A DNA stretch of 64,000 nucleotides, taken from assembly GCA_963826515.1 (NCBI GenBank), contig CAWGXI010000006.1:335766-399765 (forward strand), in the 5' to 3' direction. A model generated the notes under the pieces. The model saw only the letters and a list, made by a program, of their open reading frames with translations, did not search any database and was not told the DNA's origin. This document shows positions 27,645 to 35,592 of this stretch, piece after piece; within the stretch, counting starts at the first letter, position 1, and each line of letters opens with the position of its first letter. The stretch is from DATFVJ01 sp963826515. GTDB lineage: Bacteria; Actinomycetota; Actinomycetes; Streptosporangiales; Streptosporangiaceae. A program made the translations under genes and the position numbers.

Positions 27645-28835
27645 TCACCTGTCTTGGGCACGAACCGCTCGCTGGCGCAGGTGTCCGAGTACCGCCGATC
27701 CTTCGGGTCCCTCGAACCAGCGGGTGTGATCCACCAGGTAGGTGTCGTAGGCGAGGTCGGCGTTTCCGCGCGACCGCACCACATCGGCGAAGTACTCGAT
27801 CTCGGAAAGCGCGTATTCGAGATGCACGACGGGCAGCACCTCGGGCAGGGCGGCGGCTTCGGCCGGGTGCAGCGGCCTGACAGTCTCGTAGCCGTCGAGC
27901 AGTGCGTCGATCGCGTCGTGGTCCGCTTCCGCGCGCCCGGATCCGGGGAGGTCGAGCCACCCGACCGTGCTGCGTTCGAGCGCGGTCGCGAGGTCGTGGA
28001 CCGCGAAAGTGCGGTTCGCCAGACCGAAGTCGAGCACGGCGGCGACGCCTGCGTCCGCGGCGGCTGACGTCCAGGTCAGGTTGGAGGGGTGCCAGTCCCC
28101 GTGCCCCCACTGCCGCGGCAGCGCCTCGAGCAGCGGCGCCGCCCGCCGGATCGCGGGCAGGTGGTGCCGCGCGATGTCCTGCTGCCAGTGACGTCTGCAC
28201 AGGTAGCGCGCGAGTCCAGGCCGTTTCGCGAGGAGCAGGCTCACCGCGGCGACCGGGTCGGCCGCAGTGATTACGTCGCAGGAGCTTGTCAGCACCCCGG
28301 GCGCCCGCGCCGTAACCGGGAAGTCCGCTGCCGCCCGATGAAGCCGTGCCAGCGCTGCGCCCGCGGTCCTGGCATGGCTGAGGCTGCTAAACGGTGACCA
28401 CGACACCGCGTCGCGATATAGGTCGACGCCGCGCGCCGCGCTGTGCACCTCGTAGACGAAGCCGCCGCACTCCACCGTGGTCGCACCGCACGCGCCGCGC
28501 AGCACGGCAGGCACCGGCAGCCCACGCGCCCGCAGGTGGCGGGCGAAGGCGTGCTCGCCAGCCAGTTGTGCGGCGGTGCGGACGCTCGTGTGGTGACGCT
28601 TCACGAAGAAGGAGGTGCCGTCGCGGCGCACGAGCGCGGCGGCCGACATCGGCCGCGGGCTGCGCCACGTTATGACCGCTGCCGCGCCGCTCGACGCGCC
28701 GCCCGGTGGCCCATAACCGGCGAGCACGGCGCTCACCTCTGGACCAGTGAGCGGGCTCCAGTCCGGTTCGGCAAGTTCCTTGCCCATACCGTGGACGAGC
28801 CCCGCGGCCGCTGCGCGGTCACTCATGGCGGTCAC
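27645..28835 (-). CDS. APH-family kinase in a TPP-riboswitch operon
   Basis: A 396-residue small-molecule kinase: ATP-lysine segment GTSFFVKRHH (near residue 75), catalytic loop WGHGDWHPSNLTW (HGD-x4-N, near 250) and metal-binding VAAVLDFGLANRTFAVHDLA. It starts 22 bases after the CytX-like permease, so it lies in the same TPP-controlled transcript. Two starts are possible (ATG at 28835 or 28826), both inside a 13-bp tandem repeat. Family members include thiamine kinase ThiK and aminoglycoside kinases. The operon context favours phosphorylation of thiamine or its hydroxymethylpyrimidine precursor, but that is inference. Confidence 0.82.
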   Translation of the reverse strand: MTAMSDRAAAAGLVHGMGKELAEPDWSPLTGPEVSAVLAGYGPPGGASSGAAAVITWRSPRPMSAAALVRRDGTSFFVKRHHTSVRTAAQLAGEHAFARHLRARGLPVPAVLRGACGATTVECGGFVYEVHSAARGVDLYRDAVSWSPFSSLSHARTAGAALARLHRAAADFPVTARAPGVLTSSCDVITAADPVAAVSLLLAKRPGLARYLCRRHWQQDIARHHLPAIRRAAPLLEALPRQWGHGDWHPSNLTWTSAAADAGVAAVLDFGLANRTFAVHDLATALERSTVGWLDLPGSGRAEADHDAIDALLDGYETVRPLHPAEAAALPEVLPVVHLEYALSEIEYFADVVRSRGNADLAYDTYLVDHTRWFEGPEGSAVLGHLRQRAVRAQDR

Positions 28836-28885
28836 TCACGGCGCTTACTCACGGCGCTTACCCATGGCGCTTACTCATGGCGCGC
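28821..28885. repeat. Five 13-bp tandem repeats across a gene junction
   Basis: Five units close to ACTCAYGGCGCTT run head to tail (28821, 28834, 28847, 28860 and 28873). They cover the stop and last codons of the permease and the start codons of the kinase. Because 13 is not a multiple of three, adding or losing a unit would change the frame of the overlapping ends. Confidence 0.8.
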
Positions 28886-30288
28886 GGGCTGAGCCGATTC
28901 GCGCTTGCCGACGCTGGCGGCCCTCCATCACGCCGCAGCACGGCGGACAGGGAGCCGGCCAGCAGGGTCGTCACCGCGGCGACAAGGAATGAGAGGATCG
29001 ACGCGGACATCCAGCTGGCCGGGGTGAAGCCGATCAGGCGGGCGACCCAGGTCCAGGCGGAGACCCACCAGGAGATGTAGCCCGGGTTGATGAGCTGGTA
29101 CGTGACGAAGCCCGCCGCCCATGGCACGAGCATCACCCAGCGCGAAGGCGCATCGGCCGACAGGTTCCAGCGGCGCTTGGACAAGACGAAGAAATCCATG
29201 ATGAGAACGGCGAACATCGGCACGAAGACCGAGCCGAGCAGGACAAGAAAGTTCTCATAGTCGGCAATGTTGACAAATAGCGCGAGGACTGTTGTCACTG
29301 CGGCGATGGCCACGGCGAGCACCCGGCGGTCCCACAGCGGGCGCAGGTTCTGTGTCGACACGGCTGTCGAGTAGACGTTGGCGAAGGACTGATCGAGCTC
29401 GCGCGCCGCGAGGATCGCGAAGCAGACCGCCCCGAGAGGCAGCGCGATGAATGCGCCGTAGATATCGTCCGGGTTGCGCGCCACGGTGAGGAGCGCCAGC
29501 AAGCCGATGACGTAGCAGAGCACCTGGGTGACGCTGTAGCCGACGAGCGGGCCGGCGAACGCCGCCCGCTGCGTTCGCGAGTGGCGTGTGTAATCGGCCG
29601 CGAGTGGTGCGAACGAGATCGCCACCGCGACGACCGTGTCGGTCGCCGCCCAGTACCCAGACCAGGAGCCGTGCGTGAACGCAGGCAGTGGATGGCGGGC
29701 GAGCGCGATGAACAGATACCCGAGGACGACGACGACCGCGCTCGTCACATAGCGGCGCAGGATGCGGATCGCGCCGAGCGGCCGGACCGCGAGTACTGTG
29801 GTCGCCGCCCCGGCGAAGAGCACGTAGGCCCACCTGGGCAGGGCCGGAGCCAGCGTGTGCGCGGCGGTAGCGATTGTGACGAGCTCGAAGATGCCCCACC
29901 CCAGGCACTGCAGGATGTTGAGTGCCGTCGGCAGGTAGGAGAGCTTGGCCCCGAACAGTCCGCGCAGCAGGACCATGGCAGGTGCGCCCGTCCGTGCGCC
30001 AGGCAGGCCGGACAACGCCACGGCAAGCGTTCCGAGTAGCGTTCCGACCACGATTGCGACGAGGCCCGCCGCGAGCGAAAGCTCCGGCGTTCCCGCGCCG
30101 CCCGGCTGCAGGACGAAGATCGCCCCGGTGAAGCCGAGCAGGCTTACTCCCAGGTTGCCCCACAGGCCGAGCTGGTCGAGCAGGCTGAGCGCCTGCGGCA
30201 CCGGCTCGGCAAGCGTGCGGGAGACCTCGGAGTGCCGGTCGCCAGGGACGGTGACGAATGCTTTGGGTGTGGCCTGCGTGGTTGCCAC
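28858..30288 (-). CDS. cytX: CytX-like NCS1 permease (probable hydroxymethylpyrimidine transporter)
   Basis: A 476-residue NCS1 (purine-cytosine permease) family protein with about 12 helices. LDQLGLWGNLGVSLLGFTGA is the first conserved helix; LSGLPGARTGAPAMVLLRGL and LNILQCLGWGIFELVTIA follow, then SFAPLAADYTRHSRTQRAAF and FVNIADYENFLVLLGSVFVP. The GTG start lies four bases after GGGAGG. A TPP riboswitch directly upstream makes a thiamine-precursor substrate very likely, as proposed for CytX proteins; cytosine is less likely. Its stop lies in the 13-bp repeats before the kinase gene. Confidence 0.87.
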   Translation of the reverse strand: MATTQATPKAFVTVPGDRHSEVSRTLAEPVPQALSLLDQLGLWGNLGVSLLGFTGAIFVLQPGGAGTPELSLAAGLVAIVVGTLLGTLAVALSGLPGARTGAPAMVLLRGLFGAKLSYLPTALNILQCLGWGIFELVTIATAAHTLAPALPRWAYVLFAGAATTVLAVRPLGAIRILRRYVTSAVVVVLGYLFIALARHPLPAFTHGSWSGYWAATDTVVAVAISFAPLAADYTRHSRTQRAAFAGPLVGYSVTQVLCYVIGLLALLTVARNPDDIYGAFIALPLGAVCFAILAARELDQSFANVYSTAVSTQNLRPLWDRRVLAVAIAAVTTVLALFVNIADYENFLVLLGSVFVPMFAVLIMDFFVLSKRRWNLSADAPSRWVMLVPWAAGFVTYQLINPGYISWWVSAWTWVARLIGFTPASWMSASILSFLVAAVTTLLAGSLSAVLRRDGGPPASASANRLSPRAMSKRHG

Positions 30289-30292
30289 GCTG

Positions 30293-30393
30293 CCTCCCTA
30301 CGCCGGCATTACCCGGTCAGGTTCAAACGGTCGGCGGCGCAGGTCGTGTGACCAGCCACCCTCTCAGCCCGGTCAGCCCGAGCTCCCGTGGGA
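30293..30393 (-). promoter_or_regulatory. TPP riboswitch (THI element)
   Basis: The minus-strand leader of the permease contains the conserved TPP aptamer blocks in order: the GGGCTGAGAGGGTGGC pyrimidine-sensor part, then TTTGAACCTGACCGGGTAAT and GCCGGCGTAGGGA of the pyrophosphate sensor. TCCC at the 5' end can pair with GGGA at the 3' end (P1). That GGGA is also the first half of the permease ribosome-binding site GGGAGG, four bases before the GTG, so TPP binding should hide the site and block translation. Confidence 0.93.
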
Positions 30394-30665
30394 TTCAGCC
30401 CTGATGTTACCCGCCGCCGGTGCATTTCACATCGGGCGAGACCGGTCCAAGACGAGCAGGTGTGACGAATGGGGACGTTACCGGGTATTACCTCACCCTC
30501 GGCGGGTGATGACGTTACGGGCGTGACTTGCCAGGGTGGACCGGGTGACGCAGGCTCGCGGCCGGGCAAGGGTGGGCAGGGACGGAGCAGGGTCACCCGA
30601 CGGATGAACGACGTCTTTCCCCGCACTGGCTGCTGCCTGTGAAAGCTCTCCAGGGAAGGGGAAAC

Positions 30666-31955
30666 ATGAGATTGCCAATCGCCCGCATGGCGGGCCCGAT
30701 CCTGGCGCCGCTGGCAGTCGCCGGCCTCGTGATCGCGCAAGGGGCGGGCGTAGCGTCGGCGGGCACAAGCAGCAGCAGCCATCACGGCGGCGCCCTCTAC
30801 GTCTCAAAGCACGCCAAGGCCTCGGGAGCCGACCGGTCCTGCGGCTCGGCCCGCTTCAAGACCATCCAGTCGGCGATCAAAGCGGCGCCGGCGGGCGGCA
30901 CGGTCGTCGTCTGCCGCGGCGTCTACCGCGAGCAGGTCGTCGTCGCCAAGCCGCTGTCCGTCCAGGGCATCAGGGCGACTATCGACGAGAAGAACGTCAA
31001 ACCGGCCTACGTCGTTAACCCGCCGGGCGTCGGGCCAACGACGATCTTCGCGGGCGTGGTCATCGTCTCGTCCCACGTCCAGTTCAGCGGTTTCAAGGTC
31101 ACCAACGCCCTGGGCGAGGGCATCCTCGCTGCTGGGGTGACCGGCAGCATCCGTGGCGTCTCGATCAGGCATAACGCCGTCGTGCACAACGACCTCGGCG
31201 GCGGCGTGCCACCAGCCTCGACCTACTTCGAATGCGCGGCGGAGGGGCAGGTGCCTGGCGACTGCGGCGAGGGTATTCACCTGCTGAGCGTCGCGTACTC
31301 CCAGGTCAAGGGAAACTACTCGGCGGGCAACTCGGGTGGCATCCTGCTGACCGACGAGACCGGGCCCACCCACAACAACCTGGTCGCGGACAACATCGTC
31401 ACCGGCAACGCGGCTGACTGCGGGATCACCGTCCCCGGGCATAACCCGGCAGCCCTCAGTTCCGCCGGCAAGCGTCAGCCTTCGGTCGCAGGCGTGTACG
31501 GCAACGTCATCTGGGGCAACTCGATCACCGACAACGGGAACAAGGGCGAAGGCGCCGGCGTGCTGTTCGCCAACGCCGGCCCGGGTACGGCCTCGTACGA
31601 CAACCTGGTCGCGCACAACTACATCGCCGGCAACGAACTGGCCGGTGTGACCATGCACGCCCACACGCTCAAGCCGGGCCAGTTCGAGGACCTGAGCGGC
31701 AACAAGGTCATCGACAATGTCATCGGCAAGAACAACCTCGGCGGCGACCCGCTCGACTCGCCTGCCTCACCGCAGGACAAGCTGACGACCGGGGTGCTCG
31801 TGTTCTCCGGCGGCACGCGGGTGAGCGTGACGATCGCGCACAACTCGATTTCCAATAACCACTTCGGAATCTGGCTGAGCAAGCCGGTGAAGGCGAAGGG
31901 CCTCCGTACCAACTCGTTCCACCACGTGAAGGTTCCGGTCTCGGCGAACCACTAG
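30666..31955 (+). CDS. Secreted right-handed beta-helix protein
   Basis: A 429-residue exported protein. Its signal peptide (MRLPIARMAGPILAPLAVAG then LVIAQGAGVASAG) is cleaved near residue 33. DRSCGSARFKTIQSAIKAAP and GGTVVVCRGVYREQVVVAKP form the usual entry to a pectate-lyase-like parallel beta-helix. Many NosD-type turns follow, such as NNLVADNIVTGNAADCGI, NVIWGNSITDNGNKGEG and NLVAHNYIAGNELAGVTM. No clear catalytic site is seen; it may bind or cut polysaccharide outside the cell. ATG at 30666 follows GGGAAGGGG. Confidence 0.85.
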   Translation: MRLPIARMAGPILAPLAVAGLVIAQGAGVASAGTSSSSHHGGALYVSKHAKASGADRSCGSARFKTIQSAIKAAPAGGTVVVCRGVYREQVVVAKPLSVQGIRATIDEKNVKPAYVVNPPGVGPTTIFAGVVIVSSHVQFSGFKVTNALGEGILAAGVTGSIRGVSIRHNAVVHNDLGGGVPPASTYFECAAEGQVPGDCGEGIHLLSVAYSQVKGNYSAGNSGGILLTDETGPTHNNLVADNIVTGNAADCGITVPGHNPAALSSAGKRQPSVAGVYGNVIWGNSITDNGNKGEGAGVLFANAGPGTASYDNLVAHNYIAGNELAGVTMHAHTLKPGQFEDLSGNKVIDNVIGKNNLGGDPLDSPASPQDKLTTGVLVFSGGTRVSVTIAHNSISNNHFGIWLSKPVKAKGLRTNSFHHVKVPVSANH

Positions 31956-31973
31956 CCGATCCCGCGGTACCTG

Positions 31974-32004
31974 CCGGCCCCCAGCCGTCCCGGCTGGGGG
32001 CCGG
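31974..32004 (+). terminator. Strong hairpin terminator
   Basis: CCGGCCCCCAGCCG (31974-31987) and CGGCTGGGGGCCGG (31991-32004) form a perfect 14-bp stem with a 3-base loop 18 bases after the beta-helix gene. It lacks a T tract, as is common in actinomycetes. It can serve both this gene and the convergent DUF1876 gene. Confidence 0.85.
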
Positions 32005-32027
32005 CCCGTGCCCGGTGAGCTCGCAGG

Positions 32028-32297
32028 TTACAGATGCAGCTGCGCCCGCTGGCTGGTGACCGCCTCGATCTCGGCGGCTGCGGTGTTGAGAAGCTTGTGC
32101 GAAAGCTCGGACATGGCGCGCGCCACCGCGATCTCCTCGCCGATCTCCGTGACGTTCGGGTCGGCGGGGTTATGGCGTGCCTTTCCGTGACCGGACAGCT
32201 CGTCGCCGTCAGCCATGATCAGGCGTACTTCCGCGAGTGTCTCGCCGTCGTCCTTGACGATGGACAGTTCGACCGACCAACGATCAGCCAGGTTCAT
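32028..32297 (-). CDS. DUF1876 protein
   Basis: An 89-residue soluble protein: MNLADRWSVELSIVKDDGET, LAEVRLIMADGDELSGHGKA, then RHNPADPNVTEIGEEIAVAR and a C-terminal helix LSHKLLNTAAAEIEAVTS. This is the dsRBD-like DUF1876 fold common in actinomycetes. The start at 32297 is preferred because the upstream alternative GTG lies inside the ribosome-binding site. Function unknown. Confidence 0.85.
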   Translation of the reverse strand: MNLADRWSVELSIVKDDGETLAEVRLIMADGDELSGHGKARHNPADPNVTEIGEEIAVARAMSELSHKLLNTAAAEIEAVTSQRAQLHL

Positions 32298-32492
32298 GAC
32301 CCAAGCCACCTCCGGTTAGGTGACACTCGCCGCGCGGGCCCGCCAGGAAGCGGAGCGGCAGACCACCCGCGCCGCCGCTGTGACGGTAGATCTGCAGCGG
32401 AAGGGCCGCCGATCCGTCACACCACCGCTTAGCCCGGGTGCCGGGCGGTTTTCTTTCCGTCCGGCCTGGGTCCGCGCGACGGGTGCCATTCT

Positions 32493-33107
32493 TCAGGTTC
32501 TCCGCATGTCGCCGGTCGTCCACAGAGGCCTTATGCCCCTCGGCCGGGGACCTTCGTCGTCGCGAACGTCGCAGCGACGTAGCGGCGAGCCGGGAACAGC
32601 GCCAGCAAGCAGTCCGCCACTGAAGAAGGCCTCGGCCCCAGCGGCGTCAGCAGCGGTGTCAGCTCCGTCGCAAGCGTGGGCTCCTGCGGCCTCGCTCGTC
32701 AGGTAAAGCTGGTCCCGCGTGTCGGCAAGCTGGTCGAGCATGGCTACCACCAGGCCGCTCGCCCAGCCGAGAAGGCTGGCGTACTCGATACGCAACTCGG
32801 CCGCGCCTGGCACGCCTTCGAGCCGGCCGACGAGTTCGTGCAGCTCGGCGGCCAGGGCGGGGGAGACTGACCGTTCAAGCTCCGAGCTGACGACCTCGAG
32901 CAGCCGATGAACGCGCGCCCGGCCCTCCGGCGGAACGGTCGTGAGATCAAGCTCGTCGCGTGCGGCGCTGAGCATGCCGAACATCCGCAAGACGCGACCG
33001 GGTGCCTCCACGCGGTAGGTCTGGCCGGCCCGGCTGGTATCCGCCACTACGACGACCCACGGCCTTTCACGGCGACGCTCGCTCGCCTGTTCCGCGGAAC
33101 TGGCCAT
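32493..33107 (-). CDS. Bacterial proteasome activator (Bpa)/DUF2587-like protein
   Basis: A 204-residue helical protein. RVLRMFGMLSAARDELDLTT, RARVHRLLEVVSSELERSVS, ALAAELHELVGRLEG and ELRIEYASLLGWASGLVVAM align well by eye with the four-helix core of Bpa, an ATP-independent activator of the actinobacterial 20S proteasome. Known Bpa proteins end in an HbYX-type GQYL tail that docks on the proteasome. Here an internal QLYL occurs, but the protein continues for about 70 low-complexity residues and ends DMRRT. Activity through the standard docking mode is therefore doubtful. The ATG follows GGTGAGGAG. Confidence 0.7.
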   Translation of the reverse strand: MASSAEQASERRRERPWVVVVADTSRAGQTYRVEAPGRVLRMFGMLSAARDELDLTTVPPEGRARVHRLLEVVSSELERSVSPALAAELHELVGRLEGVPGAAELRIEYASLLGWASGLVVAMLDQLADTRDQLYLTSEAAGAHACDGADTAADAAGAEAFFSGGLLAGAVPGSPLRRCDVRDDEGPRPRGIRPLWTTGDMRRT

Positions 33108-33210
33108 GGCAATCGCTCCTCACCTTGAGGCTGCGCGCTCGCCGGGCAGGCGGGTAGGGCCGTTCGTCACCGCGCGAGGGGCCGGCCCAGCTGGAGACGA
33201 CCTCAGCGGC

Positions 33211-34257
33211 TCAGCGGCTCAGCACCACCTTGAGCGCCCCGGTCTCGGCTGCCCGGCCGAATACGTCGTATGCCTCGATGAAGTCGTCCAGGGCGAAGTG
33301 ATGGGTGATGAACCGTCCCGCGTCGATCTGATGGGTGGTGACCAGGCGCAGCAGGGTCGCCGTGGAGTAGGCGTCGACCAGCCCCGTCTTGATCGTGATA
33401 CCTCTGATCCACTGCTCCTCGAGGTGCAGCGTCACGGGCTCGCCGTGCACGCCGATGTTCGCGACCTGCCCGGCGGGCCGGGCAAGCTCGACGGCAAGCT
33501 CAAAGGTGGCAGGAACCCCGACCGCTTCGATCGCGACGTCGGCGCCCAGCCCGTCGGTCAGCGAACGCACCACGTCAAGCGCGTCCTGCCGGCTGTTGTT
33601 CACCGTGACATCCGCGCCGAACCGTTTCGCGGCTTCCAGCCGGCTGTCGGCCAGGTCGATCGCGATGACGTGGCTCGGGCTGAACAGCCGGGCGCCCATG
33701 ATCGCGGACAGGCCGATGGGGCCGGATCCGACGACGGCCACCACGTCGGCCGGCTGCACGCCGCCGTTGAGGACTCCGACCTCGTAGCCCGTGGGCAGGA
33801 TGTCGGCCAGCATCAGGGCGTCCTCGCTGGTGACCCCCTCAGGCACCTGATACGTAGAGTTGTCGGCGAAGGGTGCGCGTACGTACTCGGCCTGGGTTCC
33901 GTCGATCTTGTGACCCAGGATCCAACCGCCCCCGCCGAGGCACTGCCCGTAGCGGCGCTCGCGGCAGTACCGGCACCTGCCGCAGGAGGTGATGCACGAG
34001 ACCAGCACACGGTCACCGGGCTTGATGGACTTCACACCGCTGCCGACCGCGTCGACCGTCCCGACCGCCTCGTGCCCGAGGATCCGCCCGTCGGTGACGG
34101 CCGGCACATCGCCCTTGAGAATGTGCAGGTCGGTGCCACAGATCGTCACGGCGTCGACGCGGACGACCGCATCGGTGTCGTCGACGATTCCCGGCTTCGG
34201 CATTTCCTGCCACGCCTTCTGGCCCGGTCCGTGATACACAAGTGCTCGCATGACCAT
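33211..34257 (-). CDS. Zinc-dependent alcohol dehydrogenase
   Basis: A 348-residue medium-chain dehydrogenase. Catalytic zinc ligands are visible in TICGTDLHIL (Cys) and ILGHEAVGTV (His-Glu). The structural zinc cluster is SCGRCRYCRERRYGQC (four Cys). NAD(P) is bound by AVVGSGPIGLSAIMGARLF (GxGxxG) followed by IAIDLADSRLEAAKRFGAD. The ending EAYDVFGRAAETGALKVVL is typical. Class resembles NAD-dependent secondary-alcohol or threonine-type dehydrogenases. Single gene; substrate not known. Confidence 0.9.
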   Translation of the reverse strand: MVMRALVYHGPGQKAWQEMPKPGIVDDTDAVVRVDAVTICGTDLHILKGDVPAVTDGRILGHEAVGTVDAVGSGVKSIKPGDRVLVSCITSCGRCRYCRERRYGQCLGGGGWILGHKIDGTQAEYVRAPFADNSTYQVPEGVTSEDALMLADILPTGYEVGVLNGGVQPADVVAVVGSGPIGLSAIMGARLFSPSHVIAIDLADSRLEAAKRFGADVTVNNSRQDALDVVRSLTDGLGADVAIEAVGVPATFELAVELARPAGQVANIGVHGEPVTLHLEEQWIRGITIKTGLVDAYSTATLLRLVTTHQIDAGRFITHHFALDDFIEAYDVFGRAAETGALKVVLSR

Positions 34258-34289
34258 CTCCTAAGATCCGTGCGGTCCAGCCGTGAGCG

Positions 34290-34560
34290 TGCGCAGCAAT
34301 ATTCGTCACGCGGCAGAGCCGAAGGTCCCTGCTCTGCAAGGTTTGCGGACGGACATGCCCGGATAGCAGGCGGCAAAGCACTCGTTGACGTCGTCGAGCT
34401 TGCGTGTTTCCGCGATGACCCGGGTACGGCCAGCGGCGTGCGGCGCGACTAGGGGGTCAAGGCCTCCGATGCCGATGACCGCGACCAGATCCGAGGATGA
34501 TTCCGACGCCTTCGTGCCCGGGGGTGAAGGAGGGTGATTCGGCCGTGCAGTAGCGCCTTA
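34290..34560 (-). pseudogene. Zinc alcohol dehydrogenase remnant
   Basis: The space between two intact genes holds pieces of a different zinc dehydrogenase on the minus strand: RYCTAESPSFTPGHEGVGII (the GHEGVG zinc-ligand motif), then after a frameshift AVIGIGGL (nucleotide-binding fragment), and finally RVIAETRKLDDVNECFAA, which looks like the end of such an enzyme. Large parts are deleted. Identification rests on short matches. Confidence 0.5.
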
Positions 34561-35529
34561 GGTCGCGTGCGGGGTCGCCGACCGGGCGGCGCGCCCCCCG
34601 GTTGAGCTGAGCCAGCCGGTGATGACCCTGGCGGTCTCGCCAGACGCCTCCAGCTGAGGTACGTGACCTATGCCGGGCATGATGACGAGCGTCCACGACG
34701 GATTGGCGCGCGCCGCGGCCACAGCGGCCCCGACGGGCACCAAGCGGTCGCGCGCGCCGTGAATCAGCAAGACCAGGCAAGTGATCATGCGGATACGGCG
34801 CAGGTATGCCCCCCGGCCGCGCGGGTAGCCTGCCGTAGCGATGATGGAACGCGCGGAATCGGCGAACTGCTGCTCGACATCGCCGAAATCCAGGCGACGG
34901 CGGGCCACCTCGACATGCTGCGCCAGAACGTCTGTGGGCACCCGTGCGGGGTCGACGCAGCACAGCGAGAGCACGCGCGCTACGAGTTCCTCCGGGGTCA
35001 GCCGACGGCGGCCGCCTATCAGTATCTGGCGGATGCCAGGCGTAGCGTAGGCGGCGAACATCGCGGTCACGATCGGGTCAGGACGGACGGCCACAAAAGG
35101 CAGGGCCGGGTCGACAAGCACCAGGCCGACGACGGTGCGTGGCGCGGCGCTCGCCTCGAGCAGCGAGATCATCCCGCCCATCGAGTTGCCTATCAGGATC
35201 ACCTGGCCGCCGGGCACGGCCTGGATGAAACGGTGCAGCAGACGCCGATTCGCCGCCACCGCCGTGCCGCGTCCGCGGGATTCGGTGAGGCCGTGTCCGG
35301 CGAGGTCTGGGGCGAGTACGCGGTAGCGGCCGGTCAGCAGCGGGGCGATCGCTGACCAGTTGACGGCCGAGCCGCCGAGCCCATGCACGCAGACGAGCGT
35401 GGGCCCGTCGGCTGGGCCGCCGAAGTCGAGATAGTGCACTGGGCCGTCGAGTTCGACCCAGCGCGAGCGCTGGCCGAGGATCTGCGGTGGGCTGTCGGAG
35501 CGTGCGCTCTGATCCATGGTCATCGCCAT
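34558..35529 (-). CDS. Alpha/beta-fold hydrolase
   Basis: A 323-residue soluble hydrolase. DGPTLVCVHGLGGSAVNWSA carries the oxyanion HG, VILIGNSMGGMISLLEASAA the nucleophile elbow (GNSMGG), and LVLLIHGARDRLVPVGAAVA the acid. The His is in VIMPGIGHVPQLEASGE. This is the standard arrangement of esterase/peroxidase-like members. Single gene on the minus strand; substrate unknown. Confidence 0.87.
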   Translation of the reverse strand: MAMTMDQSARSDSPPQILGQRSRWVELDGPVHYLDFGGPADGPTLVCVHGLGGSAVNWSAIAPLLTGRYRVLAPDLAGHGLTESRGRGTAVAANRRLLHRFIQAVPGGQVILIGNSMGGMISLLEASAAPRTVVGLVLVDPALPFVAVRPDPIVTAMFAAYATPGIRQILIGGRRRLTPEELVARVLSLCCVDPARVPTDVLAQHVEVARRRLDFGDVEQQFADSARSIIATAGYPRGRGAYLRRIRMITCLVLLIHGARDRLVPVGAAVAAARANPSWTLVIMPGIGHVPQLEASGETARVITGWLSSTGGRAARSATPHAT

Positions 35530-35592
35530 ATCAGGCTATCTGCTCAGCGCGGATGTCTGGCATGGCGGTACCCGAGGGAGGCCCAGGGCAGG

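Noticed and set aside
33106..34452. A 448-codon plus-strand open frame over the alcohol dehydrogenase
   Set aside because: It is a shadow of the minus-strand dehydrogenase, which has full zinc and NAD motifs.
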